A DNA stretch of 64,000 nucleotides from NCBI GenBank assembly GCA_019828545.1, contig JACVRA010000301.1:62001-126000 (forward strand), read 5' to 3'. Of the stretch, positions 46,511 to 58,879 are shown one piece after another (the stretch's first letter is position 1; every line of letters begins with the position of its first letter). Source of the stretch: Paracamarosporium sp. OC-R06-R3 (Eukaryota > Ascomycota > Dothideomycetes > Pleosporales > Didymosphaeriaceae). Both the position numbers and the translations under genes were made by a program. The notes beneath the pieces were generated by a model. It was not told the origin of the DNA. It did no database searches and saw only the letters and a list, made by a program, of their open reading frames with translations.

Positions 46511-47756
46511 ATGGCTTCCGCAGCGTCGCCCATCCATGACCCGCTATTCAGGGCGCACGGTGCGGCAACATTAGAGATAGAACCGTGGCAGATAAAAATA
46601 GTTAAGAAGGCCTTGCGCAAGGGCATTGACCCGCACAGCCTTGTCGAGGCCAGCAAAGCAGCCGACCGCGACGGCTTCTTAAAAGCAGTCGAAGACGATG
46701 CCAAAACCCACTCAAACTTCCGTAAGGACTTCGGCCTCAACTATGCTGCCATAGTCCAGATGTGCAATGACAAGGGCCAGGATTACGTGAAGAGTTTCGT
46801 CAAAGGCTTTGTGAAAATGCCACCAGGCCACTTGCAGGCCATCATGCAATACGTTGGTTCGTTGATCGAGTCCCCCACAGTCGTACCCAACTTACGTGTG
46901 CCCAGAGCAACAAGGGACAACCCCTCCCAGAAGCACCGTGGATCACAACCGCCATCTCACAGGCAAGAAACAGAAACTGCCTGTCAAATTTTTGCCGAAT
47001 AAGGAGTCAAGCGTTCGCTTCGCCATCATTTGTGGTGCAGGCTGTAGCCGAAGATTCAAGTCCCTATCGAGACTTCGAAAACATGCAGTCGAAAAACACT
47101 CAGATAAGCTCCCCACTGAAACCGAAGAACGGCTTTGTTGCGGCAAACTGTACAAACCTGAGGAATGGATTGAGCATGTCTTCGAAAACCACCCTGGGCT
47201 GTACCCGGCCGCACAATACGCAGAGGATAGCAACTCCTTTTTGAGCCTCGAACATACCGCTCCATCGCGTGCAAGCACACAGATGCTCCATATTCCCGCT
47301 GCACATTATCCCATCGCTGGACCGGAACAACACCACTCCCCACACACAGCACTTGATGGAAAGATTCGAGGTCTCCAATCGACGTCCCAATGGGTCACTA
47401 ACTTGCCTGCTTCTGTTCCTGCTCCGCAATACCCCCCACCACAGCGCAACGCTCAGATCCCACACCCACCACCGTTCATGGCGCCGACCGCCCATTCTCC
47501 TATTGGCCGACCCGATATCATGACGCCTGGGTCGTATGGTATCAACAGTTACCAAGGTCTCTCGCAAGGCTACGCTCAATCCTCCCACGACGTTCCCCAT
47601 CAGTATAAAGGCCATCCATCTTGGCCCAGACAAGAATCTTCTCAAGCAGACTATACAATGCCGAGCGAGGCGGGAACGATGTATGCATCGCCCACCATGC
47701 TAGGAGATGCGTACACAGGCTTCGACACTATGAACCAGTATAGATATACATCATAA
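46511..47756 (+). CDS. C2H2-like zinc-finger protein with Pro/Gln/Tyr-rich tail
   Basis: Exons 46511-46895 and 46963-47756 (GTGTGC...CACAG intron) give 392 aa and join VVPNL to RKKQKLPVKFLP. The N-terminal 120 residues are helical and unlike known domains (PWQIKIVKKALRKGIDPHSL, FRKDFGLNYAAIVQM). Then a zinc-finger-like pair: CGAGCSRRFKSLSRLRKH...H, and a CCGKLYKPEEWIEHVFENH unit with fewer clear ligands. The C-terminal half is low complexity, rich in Pro, Gln, His, Tyr and Ser (APQYPPPQRN, GYAQSSHDVPHQY), like an activation domain. A role as a nuclear regulator is inferred. The donor is not a strong consensus, so the join is the weak point, but the frame only continues this way. Confidence 0.7.
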
Positions 47757-49347
47757 GACAACCAATAGTATCCGCATTGTCGCAATCACCTCGCCATTCC
47801 ATACTAGGAGGCAAGCGCCATAGAGTACCGGATTAAACCGCCTCGAAACATCCTGTCGATCCAACGCCCGGACGCTAGCACTGCTCTGCTATTGGCGCTC
47901 GACACCGACTAGCATCCTTCAATCTCTCTTCTAATACTGGCCTCTGAACCAGCAAATCCGTTTTTTAAGTTGCGGCTATTGGCCTCCGTTTGAAGTCTAG
48001 CTCTCTCTTTCTGTTATCTTCTTTCTCTGCTCTTGGATGCATTCGATACCTCGACAGCTACGTCCCGAGCTTATCACTTATCCCACATGCCCTGAGCGAT
48101 ATATTTTCATTTTGTATTCGCGTTTTGGACACTAGGATTTTTTTGGGTGGCGTTTCCAAGACCAGTGTTTCAATCGCGGTGCTCTTCATCCCAGCGTTCC
48201 CAATCTAACACCATTTCGTGTTCTCCCGGCGGTGTTATTGCACTTCTACTTCGATCATATACCATCAATCCTACATTCAAGAAGTGTGTATCGGCGTAGT
48301 AGTACACCCATAGCCCTGTTTCCATCGTATTTTTCTATCTTTTCAAATCCTACGCAGCGGACTCGATGTGTGTCTGCTTCGCGCAACCTCGTTCCGTTGT
48401 TTACATTTTATATTTTGTATTTTCTTCTTCTTCAACATAAACATTTCCATGGCATCATGCCCGAGAAAAAATAACGGCGACAATAGAAGGGGGTATTTGT
48501 TCAAGGATGTATGAAGGTGGATGTTTTGATTGTTAGCTGTTGGACACGATTTTCTTATGTCTTATGCGGCACGACACTGATGAATAGAGGCACGGTTGGT
48601 ATACATTTTAACGTAATTTGATGGTTTCTGGTGGCACATAGGGTGGGAGGGTGTTTTGTATATTATTATAGAAGGGTGGTGGCTTGCGCTGGTTCTGCTC
48701 GGGTGGGTATAGCAGTGGATTTGATTGTAATAATGACGTCATAATTGATTCGGTATGTGTTGAGCGAGTAGCTATGTACATGGTAGATACGAATGACCAG
48801 TGATCCTCAGACCCCATTAGCAGAGCTAATTCACTTTTCCTCATGTTGTATTCCTAGCTGCAGTTTCTTGCCGTACGCAAGATGGGCGGGAAACCCAATC
48901 CTCAATGTCCTATGGCTGTACGTGGAATTACCTAGTCGGAATTGCGTATACGTTCTACACTACAAGGCGTGCGCTTTATCCTCATGACGATTTTGAAAGT
49001 TTGGTTGGTTCGCTTGCCACGCGATGAGAAAGGAGTCTTTTACTTTCCATGCAGTGGTATGGCTTCCCCACCGTCGGATCTTGGTACGGTGTCGTGTGGT
49101 AGGTAGGTTGATAGATACTATAGAGAGATTCACTGTAATGAGCATCGCCTCCTTGAGCCGGGGTTAGCGAGAATCTATAGTAGATGGCCTGCCTGCAGTG
49201 AGTGGCATAGCATTCTTCGCCATTCCAAGCTTCCGTTCCTTGCAAGCCCATGTGCTGTGGTACGGATCATGTGCTCGTGCCGTCCATAGAGTGCATTGCG
49301 CCTGGTTTTCTTTTTCTTTTTTTTTTCTTTTCCCCTCTCTTTCCAAC
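47757..49347. other. Intergenic between convergent genes
   Basis: T-rich 3' regions of the zinc-finger gene and of the histidine kinase (for example the T tract at 49309-49330). 49223-49260 matches 41773-41810. No gene supported. Confidence 0.4.
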
Positions 49348-52300
49348 TCATCCTGTATACTCTAAGTTACCCGGTTGCCATTTTTCCAGTACTAGCGACA
49401 ACTTCTTGAAGCTGACTGGCTTCATCATGTATCTGTCAACTCCAACCGCAAATGCTTCCTTTTGGTCTTTGAGGCTTGCGAGACCGGTCAGTGCGATGAT
49501 GAAGCTCCGTGGAGTGGTCTCTGAATGTGCCGATCTTTTAGCGCAGCTGGCCTCGATCTTGCGTATTTGACGCGTAGCTTCGAACCCGTTCATAACAGGC
49601 ATAGATAAATCCATGAGTATGATGTTTGGAGGCGTTGACGGCGTAGCGTGAAGGAGACGCTCGTATGTATGTACGGCTATTTGTCCGTTCTCGGCGGAGT
49701 GGACGTGAGTGTGTCCGAGCTTCTTGGAGTACACTTGGAGGAGACGGAGGTTGATGGCGTTGTCATCTACGAGGAGCATGTGAGGTGAGGTATCCACCGG
49801 CTGTGCAACGGTTACGGGAATATTTACTAACTCTATGTTCGGTGTCGGTTCAACGGTAATAGCGGTTTCGATAACGGTTGTGTCTAATTTCTTTGATGGA
49901 ACCTTGGAAAGCGGCACCGCATCGTTAGGATCCTCATAGACGCCGTCCGAAAGGCATTGAGAAGATTCGACTGATGGTGATGCCGAAATAACTGCCTCAA
50001 CGTAGCTTTCTACATGAGACTTCTCAGCTGATATAAGACTAGCAAGGCCTGGATTCGTTTTGTTTTCGATGTGGTCCTCCGAAACATCGCGGTCTACGCT
50101 TTGTCGATCTTCGCCTCCTCTCGTGTGCTTATTGGAGAAGGCCGTGCTCGGAGCGTTCATCGAGGCTTTCTCTATGTAATCGCTAGGAAGGTCTCTGGTA
50201 GTTTCTCCATGCCGATTCCTGATTGGAGTGTTCTTGCCCGGTGTTCGTCTGTCCACACACCGTTTGAGAACTTGGGCCAACCTGGAGGGACCAAAAGGAG
50301 GGTAAAGTACTACAACGTTGCCGAAGCCGGCAGTTCCAGCAGTTGGGGAATATTGTGAAGCAGAAGTCCCGATAGCAAGAACTATCTCCTGACAACCTGC
50401 TGTAAAAAGTTTCGAGGAAGATTGTTCCAACTCTTTCAAACCATCAACGGTGGAGATGACGATGTCGTATATCAATCCTTTTTGCCATGGGGAAACTGAG
50501 ACCCCGAACCATCTACTCAGATAAGTTGCCAAACTCGCTTGCAACAACCGAATTGCCTTCCTTTGGCTGCTCGAAGCCTCTGCATCTTCGTACCAGTGAA
50601 GAGCAACCGTTTTATTAACTGCTTGAAGCCTGGCTGCCTTGATTGCCACACTCCTATCGCATTCCGCAGCATTGTCAAAAAAAACCGGACCCAGATTATC
50701 ATTTGGTTCACGGTCCATGGGAAGCTTGACAGTCACCTTTGTCCCTACCCCAACGGTTGAGTCAAAGCTGATTTCGCCACCCATGGTCCGAATGACCGAC
50801 TTCACCAGTGGTAGTCCAAGACCAGTTCCGGCAGTAAGAGTAGATTCCTGAGAGAAGGGTGAGAAGAGTGTATCCCTCAAATAGATTGGCGATATGCCTT
50901 GCCCAGAGTCGGCCACTGTCAGTATGATAGACGGGAGGGCAGCTGAGCCGTTTGAATTACTACTTTCAAGCTTGACGTGCACAAATCCGTCTTTGGTGAA
51001 CTTGATTGCATTTCCGACAAGGTTCATAACGATTCGCCGCAGTGCGCCAGGTTCCGTATAGTACATCCAGTCATCGATAGCAATATCGAGAATGAGCTCA
51101 ACGCTGCTATCCTTGATGGGGCTATCGCTTCCAAGGCACGTCATCGGAGCTGGTGCGTGGAAATCATCGGTCGAGATAGAACTCTTGCGCCTCAAGCGAT
51201 TTTCAAAAGAATGTCCAGCAACCAGGCCATCGATGACCTCTTCGACCAAGGCAGCAACATCGACTGTACGTTGTGTGCTGAGATTCACCTGCAAAGCTTT
51301 AGACCGGCTGTTTTTTGAGAGATCCCGTTTACCCTTCTTTGCTTGGTCTTTAATCCGTTCGAACCTGTTAATATTAGTATAGTCCAATACCATGTTGATG
51401 GTATCAAGCAACGTTCGGGCGCAGCTCTCAGCAGTACTGAGCAAAGATTGTTGAAACTGTGTCAGTTTCGTGTCTTCCAGGAATTCGCACGATGCCAGGA
51501 TGCCGTGTAAAGGAGAGCGAAGTTCGTGCGAGATGGAAGCAATGAAGTCGCTTTTCTGCTGGTCGACATGCGTGCTGGCTAACTTGGTGAGTTCAGCCAT
51601 GATGGTGTTTCCAAAAGTAGCGCAGAAGACGAATTCAGATCTGTAAGACATGTTCCGAAATTTAGACCCATGATAGGCAATGCAAACAACCCAGCGAGAG
51701 GTGGATGAATCCCATATCGGTAAAAAGATAACCTGACGAGCTGTTGGAAAATGACGTTGCAACTTGTCTGTCTCTGTCCTCGATACATTCTTAGTGTGCA
51801 GTCCAAAGCTCTTTGAAGAATCATGGTCATTGGAAGACCCGTCCGAGACACCGGTCAAAGTGTAATCTTGTGGATTAAAAGTGAACAGTTTCCCCTCTGG
51901 ATAACGTTTGATGAGTTTGGAAAGATCTTTAGGTGGTAAAACTTCCATCCGTGCCGCATCAGGCCTTTCTGTGCTAATGCGTGCCGATGGCTGGATTGCG
52001 TGAGCGAGGATTTCAGTGGTATTGGTTTCGTAAATTTCTTTCCCTCGATTAGAGCTCTGACTCCAAAATCGCCTTGGGCTTTTAAACGGAGATAGATCGA
52101 TCGGTACTTGAGCATCTCCGTCGGATTCTTGACTGCTAGAGGTTGCAGCGCTTTCCTCGGCGTCGTAATGGGATTTGTTTCCAGATGGCAGCGTATCCAA
52201 AATCACAACACCACCACCGCTTTCGTCATATTCGAGTCCCTGTATCAAGAAGCCCGCTGCACGCTTGAATATAGCTAAACGGTCGATGTTGCCGGCTCCG

Positions 52301-53117
52301 TGGCTGACACCAGCTCCTCTTCCTGGTGAAGGTGGAAGAAAGAAAGAATTATCGTCAATGCCCTGGGCAGCCTTTTTTCGTCCAGCCCGATACGATGGAT
52401 CAACGTATGAAGACATACATGCACTCATTTTGAGGCTGCGCTCACAGTCTCTTCTGTCCTTGAGCATCTCTAAATGCGTGATCACATTGCCAGCTATCAC
52501 GCCAAGGAATTGCCTCTCCGCCTTGGTGAGTGCAGGCCTGATCCTGCTATCGATGACGAAAATAGAACCGATATGGATTCCTTTCCTGGTCCGTAGTGGT
52601 ACTCCTGCGTAGTTCTTGAAGTGTGGTGCCCCAGCCACAAAATCCAACTTATTGAAACGGGTGTCTGTACTGAGGTCGAGGACTTCGAAGCACGCTGGCC
52701 CGCCTGATTCTGGTGGTGATGCTGCCATCGTGTATTCACAGAGTCGTCCAGCCTTGGGGACTCTGACGCACTAAGGACGAGTAAGTTATGCTCCACGTAG
52801 CAAATGACAAGACAAAGACAGAAACATACTCCGGCCCATATCGCATCATCAGGATGATCGTGCTTGTGGACATTGTCAAGGTGCAGCGTTTTTGTACTCT
52901 CCGCGACAAAGTATTGCACCTCCTCATCAATCAATGTAATCATGGAACGCTCGGCATTGAGCCGCCACGCGACGAGTTGCGCATGAGCCGTAAGGATTGA
53001 ATCTGGCGGTTCTCCATCATTCGCTGGCGGACGAAAATATTTGTAAAGCTCGTAGGCACGCAGTTTGTCTACGGTAGTCCCTTGAGACAATCTCCCGGAA
53101 AAGTCGCTGCTTGTCAT
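49348..53117 (-). CDS. GAF-domain hybrid histidine kinase
   Basis: Exons 52830-53117 and 49348-52770 (IWAG-CVRVPKAG), 1236 aa. Order of domains: GAF-like sensor about residues 45-200 (DEEVQYFVAES, FKNYAGVPLRTRKGIHIGS, AERQFLGVIAGNV); long Ser-rich linker; second sensor-like part with VIFLPIWDSSTSRWVVCIAY; HisKA with SDFIASISHELRSPL (phospho-accepting His511); HATPase_c with NLVGNAIKF, VADSGQGIS and GTGLGLPLVKSV; a Ser/Thr-rich spacer; C-terminal receiver with LLVDDNAINLRLL, Asp1150 in ILMDLSMPVMNG and Lys in MMKPV. No membrane segment, so a soluble sensor feeding the Ypd1-type phosphorelay that controls stress MAP kinases. All catalytic residues present. I do not assign a class number. Confidence 0.93.
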
Positions 53118-54372
53118 TATTCTTCCCGTCAAGAGTATGTGGGACTTGGGGGTTGCACCTAGTCAATGCTTGTAATTTTGACAGGAGGCGAAAGGCACTA
53201 ATTGACAAGCTCCCGCGGACCATTCGATCAGCATGCGCTGCCCACCACTAACAAAGTGGGGACATACTCCGGCCGTGCTGCCGTCAAAACACTATGCGCA
53301 TCTACATAACATGCAAATGTTAGAATGGCTTTTTCGAAGTGCACTACAATCTCAACATGACTCGATTAGAAACCAATTGCATTCGTTGATGGCAGTAGTG
53401 GGCACTTATATCTCTAGCGAAGGGTCTTTCCAAACTTGCCTGTTAACGGCCTCGCAATGCCATTGACCTTGTCGAGTAAAGCCTCATACTCATCAAAGTC
53501 AACACACTGCTTGTGGCCTGTATAAGTCAAGATGGTCCTCTCTTGTAGTACAACGCACTAGCGACACTGGGTGTTTTAGATCGATCTACTAAGCAACGCC
53601 ACTAGAGACAACCTGCAGATCTCACGAGGCTCTCCGCGGACGGCGTTATCCTGTATGCATCGCACACGTCATAAGCCTTATCGAAGAGAACCATGTATTG
53701 AATAGATTACTTACGGATATGAGAGACTTTAGGTCCCAGGGGGGAAGGAATACAAAAGTTAATTCGACGAGGATAGGAGGTTACCTTCGGTTTTATAAAC
53801 GTATATAGTAATGCCTTGAAGACAGCCCCCACTTCTTGGGTGTTGGCTTTGAGGTCGTTCCAGATGTGAGGAAGTGGTCTCCGAGGCGCGCGAAGGCCTC
53901 GCTCGAATAGAAACTACCTGTAGGTGAGCCCATTACAAGGTATTTGTTAGCTGTACTCTAAAACCATTCTCAAAATTTCTTTCAAGAATGCTAACTTTAG
54001 AAAATGTCGCCATCTGCTCAGATCCTTTATAGCTCACTCCTACAATCTACTTTGCATAATCCACTTGTTTACGTTAACGCTTTTAAGCTACTTTCAAGCT
54101 ATTTATTTCGTATTAGCATATCTTCCCCCGCTATTAGATCACGTTCTAGCACTGTCGTGTAGTACTGTGTCGTGTAGTAGAGTGGGGAGGTCCCGCGTAG
54201 AGCAACAGAGCCCCTGATAGTGCGTGACGCACACAGTCCAACGAGCCTGATCAAAGTTTGTACAATATCGTGATGCAGCTGCAAATCCGTAGTTGACTTT
54301 CCATCTGAATTACTATGTTAAGCCATTCCCGTAGATGCCCGCCAATACGAGATCGAATGACAAATGCCACCC
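53118..54372. other. Gene-free stretch with AT-rich relic sequence
   Basis: Left part is the histidine kinase leader. 53930-54120 is AT rich and element-like; 54150-54180 has a short tandem CTGTCGTGTAGTA/CTGTGTCGTGTAGTA. No readable gene. Confidence 0.4.
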
Positions 54373-56527
54373 TCAAGCCCTCCCCTTAATAACATCCGCA
54401 GCCTTCTCCGCAATCGCATAAACAGTCGCACTCAAATGCGTACTCGGGATCAACGGAATAACCCCCGCATCCACTACACTCAACCTCCCCACCCCATAAA
54501 CCCTCAAGTCGCTCCCTACCACCCCGCCTAACTCCTCCGGCAACATCGCCGTCGTCCCACTCGCATGGAAACTTGTCGACCCAGCCGTCAACCGCACATA
54601 CGCCAGCAACCCCTCCGTATCCTCATCGCTAACGTCCGGACCGGGCGCCGTTTCCACGGGCGCGAGAGGCGCAAACCTGGGGTTCCGAAGGTACCGCCGT
54701 GTATACTTGAGAAACTCAATGCCCTGCTCGAGATCGAGCGGATTAGTGTACGCGCGGAAATCGACGGCGGGCTCGCCGTAGGGATCCGAAGTATTGAGGT
54801 AGATATGGCCTCTGGAAAGCGGTTTCTGGAGTATGAGGCCCCGCGTGCAGGCTCCGCCGAAGGGGCTCTCGTAGACGGCTGCGTGAGGCGAGTTGTACAG
54901 TTTTGAGAGGAGCTTCTTTTGCGCTTTGTAGCCAGCGAGGACGGTGGGAGGGAGGTTGGGCGCGAGGTAGGCGGTTAGGGATTGTGCGGCGAGCTGGGCG
55001 TGGAAGGTGCGTGGAGAGGAATGGATTGTGTTGAGGGGGAGGAAGACGAAGGCTGTGTTTAGGGCTAGGGTGAGAGGTCCGGTTTTGTTGGTGTCGTATT
55101 GGGTTTGGGCTTCTGCTTTGAAAGTTGCGTTGTTGGCGAGCGTGCCGGGGTTGGGCCATACGTCGTTGGTGTCTGGAGAATGAGCTACTGGCAAAGGGGG
55201 TTGAGGTTCTGGAACTCACAGTTGCATGTTAAGTAGACTTGTGGGTGGTCTTGGAAATTGTTTCCAACGCCAGGAGCATCGATCTTAACGTCGATGTTGG
55301 CCGCCTCTAAGACCGCTTTCGGTCCGATGCCACTTAGTTGTAGGATCTGTGGAGTATGCACAGCGCCAGCTGCTAGAATCACTTCCTTTTTCGCTTTCAC
55401 CTTGAGTTTTTCATTTGGATTGTCTCGCTGGTAGAAAACCACCCCTTTCACCTCGTTCTCAGGCGTCAAGATTAGTTTTTCAGCTTTATGGCCTACTAAT
55501 AGATGGTAGTTCGGTCGATTTGCGATGGGATCATGATAAGCATACCGAGCGTAGGATCTCGTTCGATTGGTTGGATGCTCAGAGGCAGGTACCCAGAAGC
55601 GACCAACCGCGTTGCCCAGCGCATGCTCTTTTGGCAGCGGAATGTCCATGTCTGCCCACGCGTCCCAAGAAGTTTCTGTAGCACCCATCAGCCTATGGAA
55701 TCTCCTCTTTCTCAATGAATCAGTGAGGTAATTAGACATACTTAGTGTATCCCATTGAAACGGCGGATACGAAGCCTGTACTGGACCATGGCCCCAAGCG
55801 CGCTCATCCCACGTGTATCCAAACTTCTTCGCGTCTTCCTCGCTAGGTGGCGTGAAATCGACGCTCTTTTTAAAATAGGGCAATAAGCCGTCCCAACCCC
55901 AGCCTGGATTCCCTAACTCTTCCCACGCATCGTAATCCGCCTTGGAACCCCGGTCGAACACCATCCCGTTCACTGCAGAGCTGCCACCCACAACAGCGCC
56001 AATAGCATACTTATACACAGACTGATTGATTATCTCCGTCTGGGGCACGCTGGAGACTGGCGGGATATGGATGTTAGCTGGGTAATTTACGGGCGGCGCG
56101 AGGTGACGTACTATTAAAGCGATGCTTTGCACAGGCAGTGGTAGGATTAACAGTGTTGAGCGCCATCCAAATACACGGTTCATCAGCAACGTAACCAATC
56201 TCAATCACCAGCACCGTTTCTGCAGGTACTTTATGAGAAAACGGTCTGAGGATGGCAGACGTATGAAAGCTCACTGGATGGATCTTCGCTCAGGCGATTT
56301 GCGACCACGAGGCCTGAGGTTCCACCACCGATAACAACGTAATCATATGAATTGTGCAGCTCCGCAGTCGAGTATTTGACTTGCGCTCGGTTCGCCAAGG
56401 CGGGCGTTGCATTGGCGAAGTTCAAAAGTTCCGCTGCCAGTAGCGGGGCGGTAAGCAGCGCCTTTCGCAAAGATTGAGACGCCATAGCGAATGCTACAAC
56501 ACAGCACAGCGCACGAAGACGTGGCAT
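54373..56527 (-). CDS. Secreted GMC-family FAD oxidoreductase
   Basis: Exons 56275-56527, 56175-56228, 55220-56110 and 54373-55172 sum to 665 aa. A hydrophobic N-terminus (LLTAPLLAAELLNFANATPA) indicates secretion. FAD motif SYDYVVIGGGTSGLVVANRL is canonical; VVGGSSAVNGMVFDRGSKADYDAWEEL is the GMC signature region. VILAAGAVHTPQILQLSGIG is the second signature. Catalytic His602 (FHASGTTAML) and His645 (PSTHLSATVY). A 50-nt stretch at about 55690-55740 (SMSNYLTDSLRKRRF) lies where relatives have shorter sequence and starts with GTATGT, but splicing there breaks the frame, so I keep it as coding. The second exon join (EIGYVADEP-LRHLAPP) is the least certain. Secreted GMC enzymes act on sugars or aryl alcohols. 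Confidence 0.85.
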
Positions 56528-57305
56528 ATGCGAGGATATATACGGTCACACACTTCTCTGTCATCCCTCGCCAAGCTATGAGAGGGGCACCGTCAAGGGC
56601 AAGCCTCTTGACATGTCAGCTGATTGCCCTCCATCATTAAGTCGGGCTGCAAGGCGTTTATTGTTGGTTGAGAGAAGGCCGGATGTTTTATGGCAAGCCA
56701 CGACGGGCGACTCCCGTCCTTAGCATGCATGATGAGTGGTTACGTGAGATTATCCTTGTTGCTAAGAAGTCGAAGCAGGAAGGTCGCACACGAGCGATGC
56801 GAGGATCTAGAGGGTTCTCGCTCGAGGGATTCAATCGCGCAACTTGATGGTCGATTCATATGAGACTGCTAGGAGCTCCGAGTTGTCTCCGAAGGATGTG
56901 ATTGGATGTTCAGGGTGGATGTGAAGTAGAGCGCTGGCGTCATCGTTCCTATAAATCTGCACGGCTGCCATTGTGAGCCCCGAAAGTCGAAGATATATCT
57001 CTTGATGATGAGCCTCAGCAAAAGTCTCTGGAGTGCGACGTCTTGCAGGTATCGTCTGGTGGAGGGCCGGTCGCTATGTAGTGATGCCAACTAGCCTCGG
57101 AAGCAGTTTTGACTCCGACCTCGGGTTCTCGTTGCATCACCGGCCGCGCAACGCGCCTAAGCTGCCATTGTGCCTTAATGGCCTGATTTTTGGAGTTTTA
57201 CCAGTATATTTGACCTCTACAACCTCCTCATACCTCCTCGGGAGCATTCGCGACGTGCCTATTCTTGCAAACTCACCTTCCCATCCAGCTCTACATCTAC
57301 GCGCA
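56528..57305. other. Divergent promoter region
   Basis: Lies between the minus-strand GMC gene and the plus-strand gene at 57306. A TATATATAC reads just upstream of the GMC start (56533-56542). No gene seen. Confidence 0.4.
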
Positions 57306-58210
57306 ATGTCCAAGCTCGGAGCGGGCGTGAAAGCGCTCATCAACGCGGCTCATGCTCGCCCAGGCCCGGTTCCAGCTCCCCGCCAGATACAATCGGTATA
57401 CAAGAAGATAGAAGAGGAAGCGACAGCACACAAGCTGGGGCGTCCCTCATGGCTCGCCTTATCGACAGCCACAACGATGACGATGAACTCGCCAGACTCC
57501 ATGGTTGCACTATACCAGTCTGCAAGCGAGAACAAGCCTGAAAAGGACGCCGTAGCGATAGCAGAGCTGATGCGCGAGGTCGGGCTCAAGTGCATCGGCT
57601 TCAATGGCGTACGGCAGCTTCTATGCTCTCGATAATCCCCGTCGCTAACAACGAGCCTTAGGTCCCGCGCACAATCAACATGCTCAATGCGTTCCGCGCA
57701 GAACTTCCCTCGTCGATCGTCTCCTCCCTCAACACCAAGCCCTCCCGTCTACCATCCCAGTCGAACGTCGATTCTATAAACACGCGAGGAAGAGCGCTCT
57801 GGAACTCGATATATCGACCCCTAGCCGACAAGCTCGAGAACAAGCTCGCAGACGCACATCCCGACCTACCCGTCTTCATCATAAGCAGCGAATACGGCGC
57901 ACTCTTCAGCGATCCGGAGCGCTCGGCGGGCGCTGACGTCGGCAGGATAACAACCAGCTTGTGCGCTGTTGCGTGCTTGCGGGCACAGCAGGGTGTGGGT
58001 CCTCAGGTGCTAAGCCATGTTTTCGGCCTGCGCAAAGCGTGGGATGACGGGTCATGGAAGTCTGAGCCTGAGGCTGGGGACGAGGAGGGCATCAAATGGC
58101 TTGTGAGCGACGAGGGGTGCACTTGGGTGCTTGAGAAGGTAGATGAGGTTGTGAATGCGCTTGGTGGTGGGCAAGGGTCGACGTTTGCGCCGTTCAAGGC
58201 GAAGCTATAA
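57306..58210 (+). CDS. Conserved fungal protein, possibly AhpD-like
   Basis: Exons 57306-57608 and 57662-58210 ([14 protein letters not shown]), 283 aa. Begins [14 protein letters not shown]. Conserved-looking blocks are [69 protein letters not shown] and [22 protein letters not shown] recall similar fungal proteins being labelled AhpD-like or carboxymuconolactone-decarboxylase-like, but the CxxC pair of true AhpD enzymes is not present, so catalysis is unproven. The Arg-containing N-terminus could be a weak mitochondrial signal. Intact, ordinary codon use. Located between a secreted GMC oxidoreductase and a P450. Confidence 0.8.
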
Positions 58211-58879
58211 GGTATGACCTTGCATTGACTTTGTAGATGTTCTTTCATATAACGTAGATGAGATGGTATAAGCCAACCTAGATAGCTAGCGGCCAGGATG
58301 CTGCGGAGACGAAATTCATCAACCAGGTAACTTCACTACCTTCTCTGAGCCAATTCTGAGGATATTTGGGTATGATTCAGGTTACTAAGAAGCTAAACAA
58401 CAGCGCATCCATCTTACAATCTATTCTATCAGTTCGGTCATGGCGTCTCGCGTGGTCTTGATAGTCTTCAACCTATCCGCCTGTCAGTCGATCAAGATCC
58501 ACCTTCACATCATTTGATGGCTAAGATCTTCCAAGGTCTTTGACTCTTTTGCGAAGAAAACTGCTATCGACTGATTAGTCGGACTTCCCTTGCCTTCGTT
58601 CTATGTTGCGGCACAGTTGTGCATTACATAGCATCATGATCTCCAATGTTTGCCTTTATTCGATTACGGCATATACATCTTGGACTCTGCTTACGCTTAC
58701 GTCCCATATTGATCCACTCACTGTACGGTAAACGCGAGCCTATCAAATGTTATTAGGGAAGTACAGAAAGTGTGTAATTTGCAAAAGTGGCGTTACAGAT
58801 CTACACGTTGGTGTTAGTTGCAAGATTCATAAAGAACACTCGCACGCGCGGCTCTCAATGTCCTACGCCTTTCTTCAAC
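58211..58879. other. Intergenic
   Basis: 3' end of the preceding gene and promoter of the P450. An open frame extends upstream of 58880 to 58787 but has no ATG. Nothing else seen. Confidence 0.4.

Noticed and set aside
55690..55740. Extra intron in the secreted GMC gene
   Set aside because: GTATGT and CATAG are present but removal shifts the frame; without it the total is exactly 666 codons.
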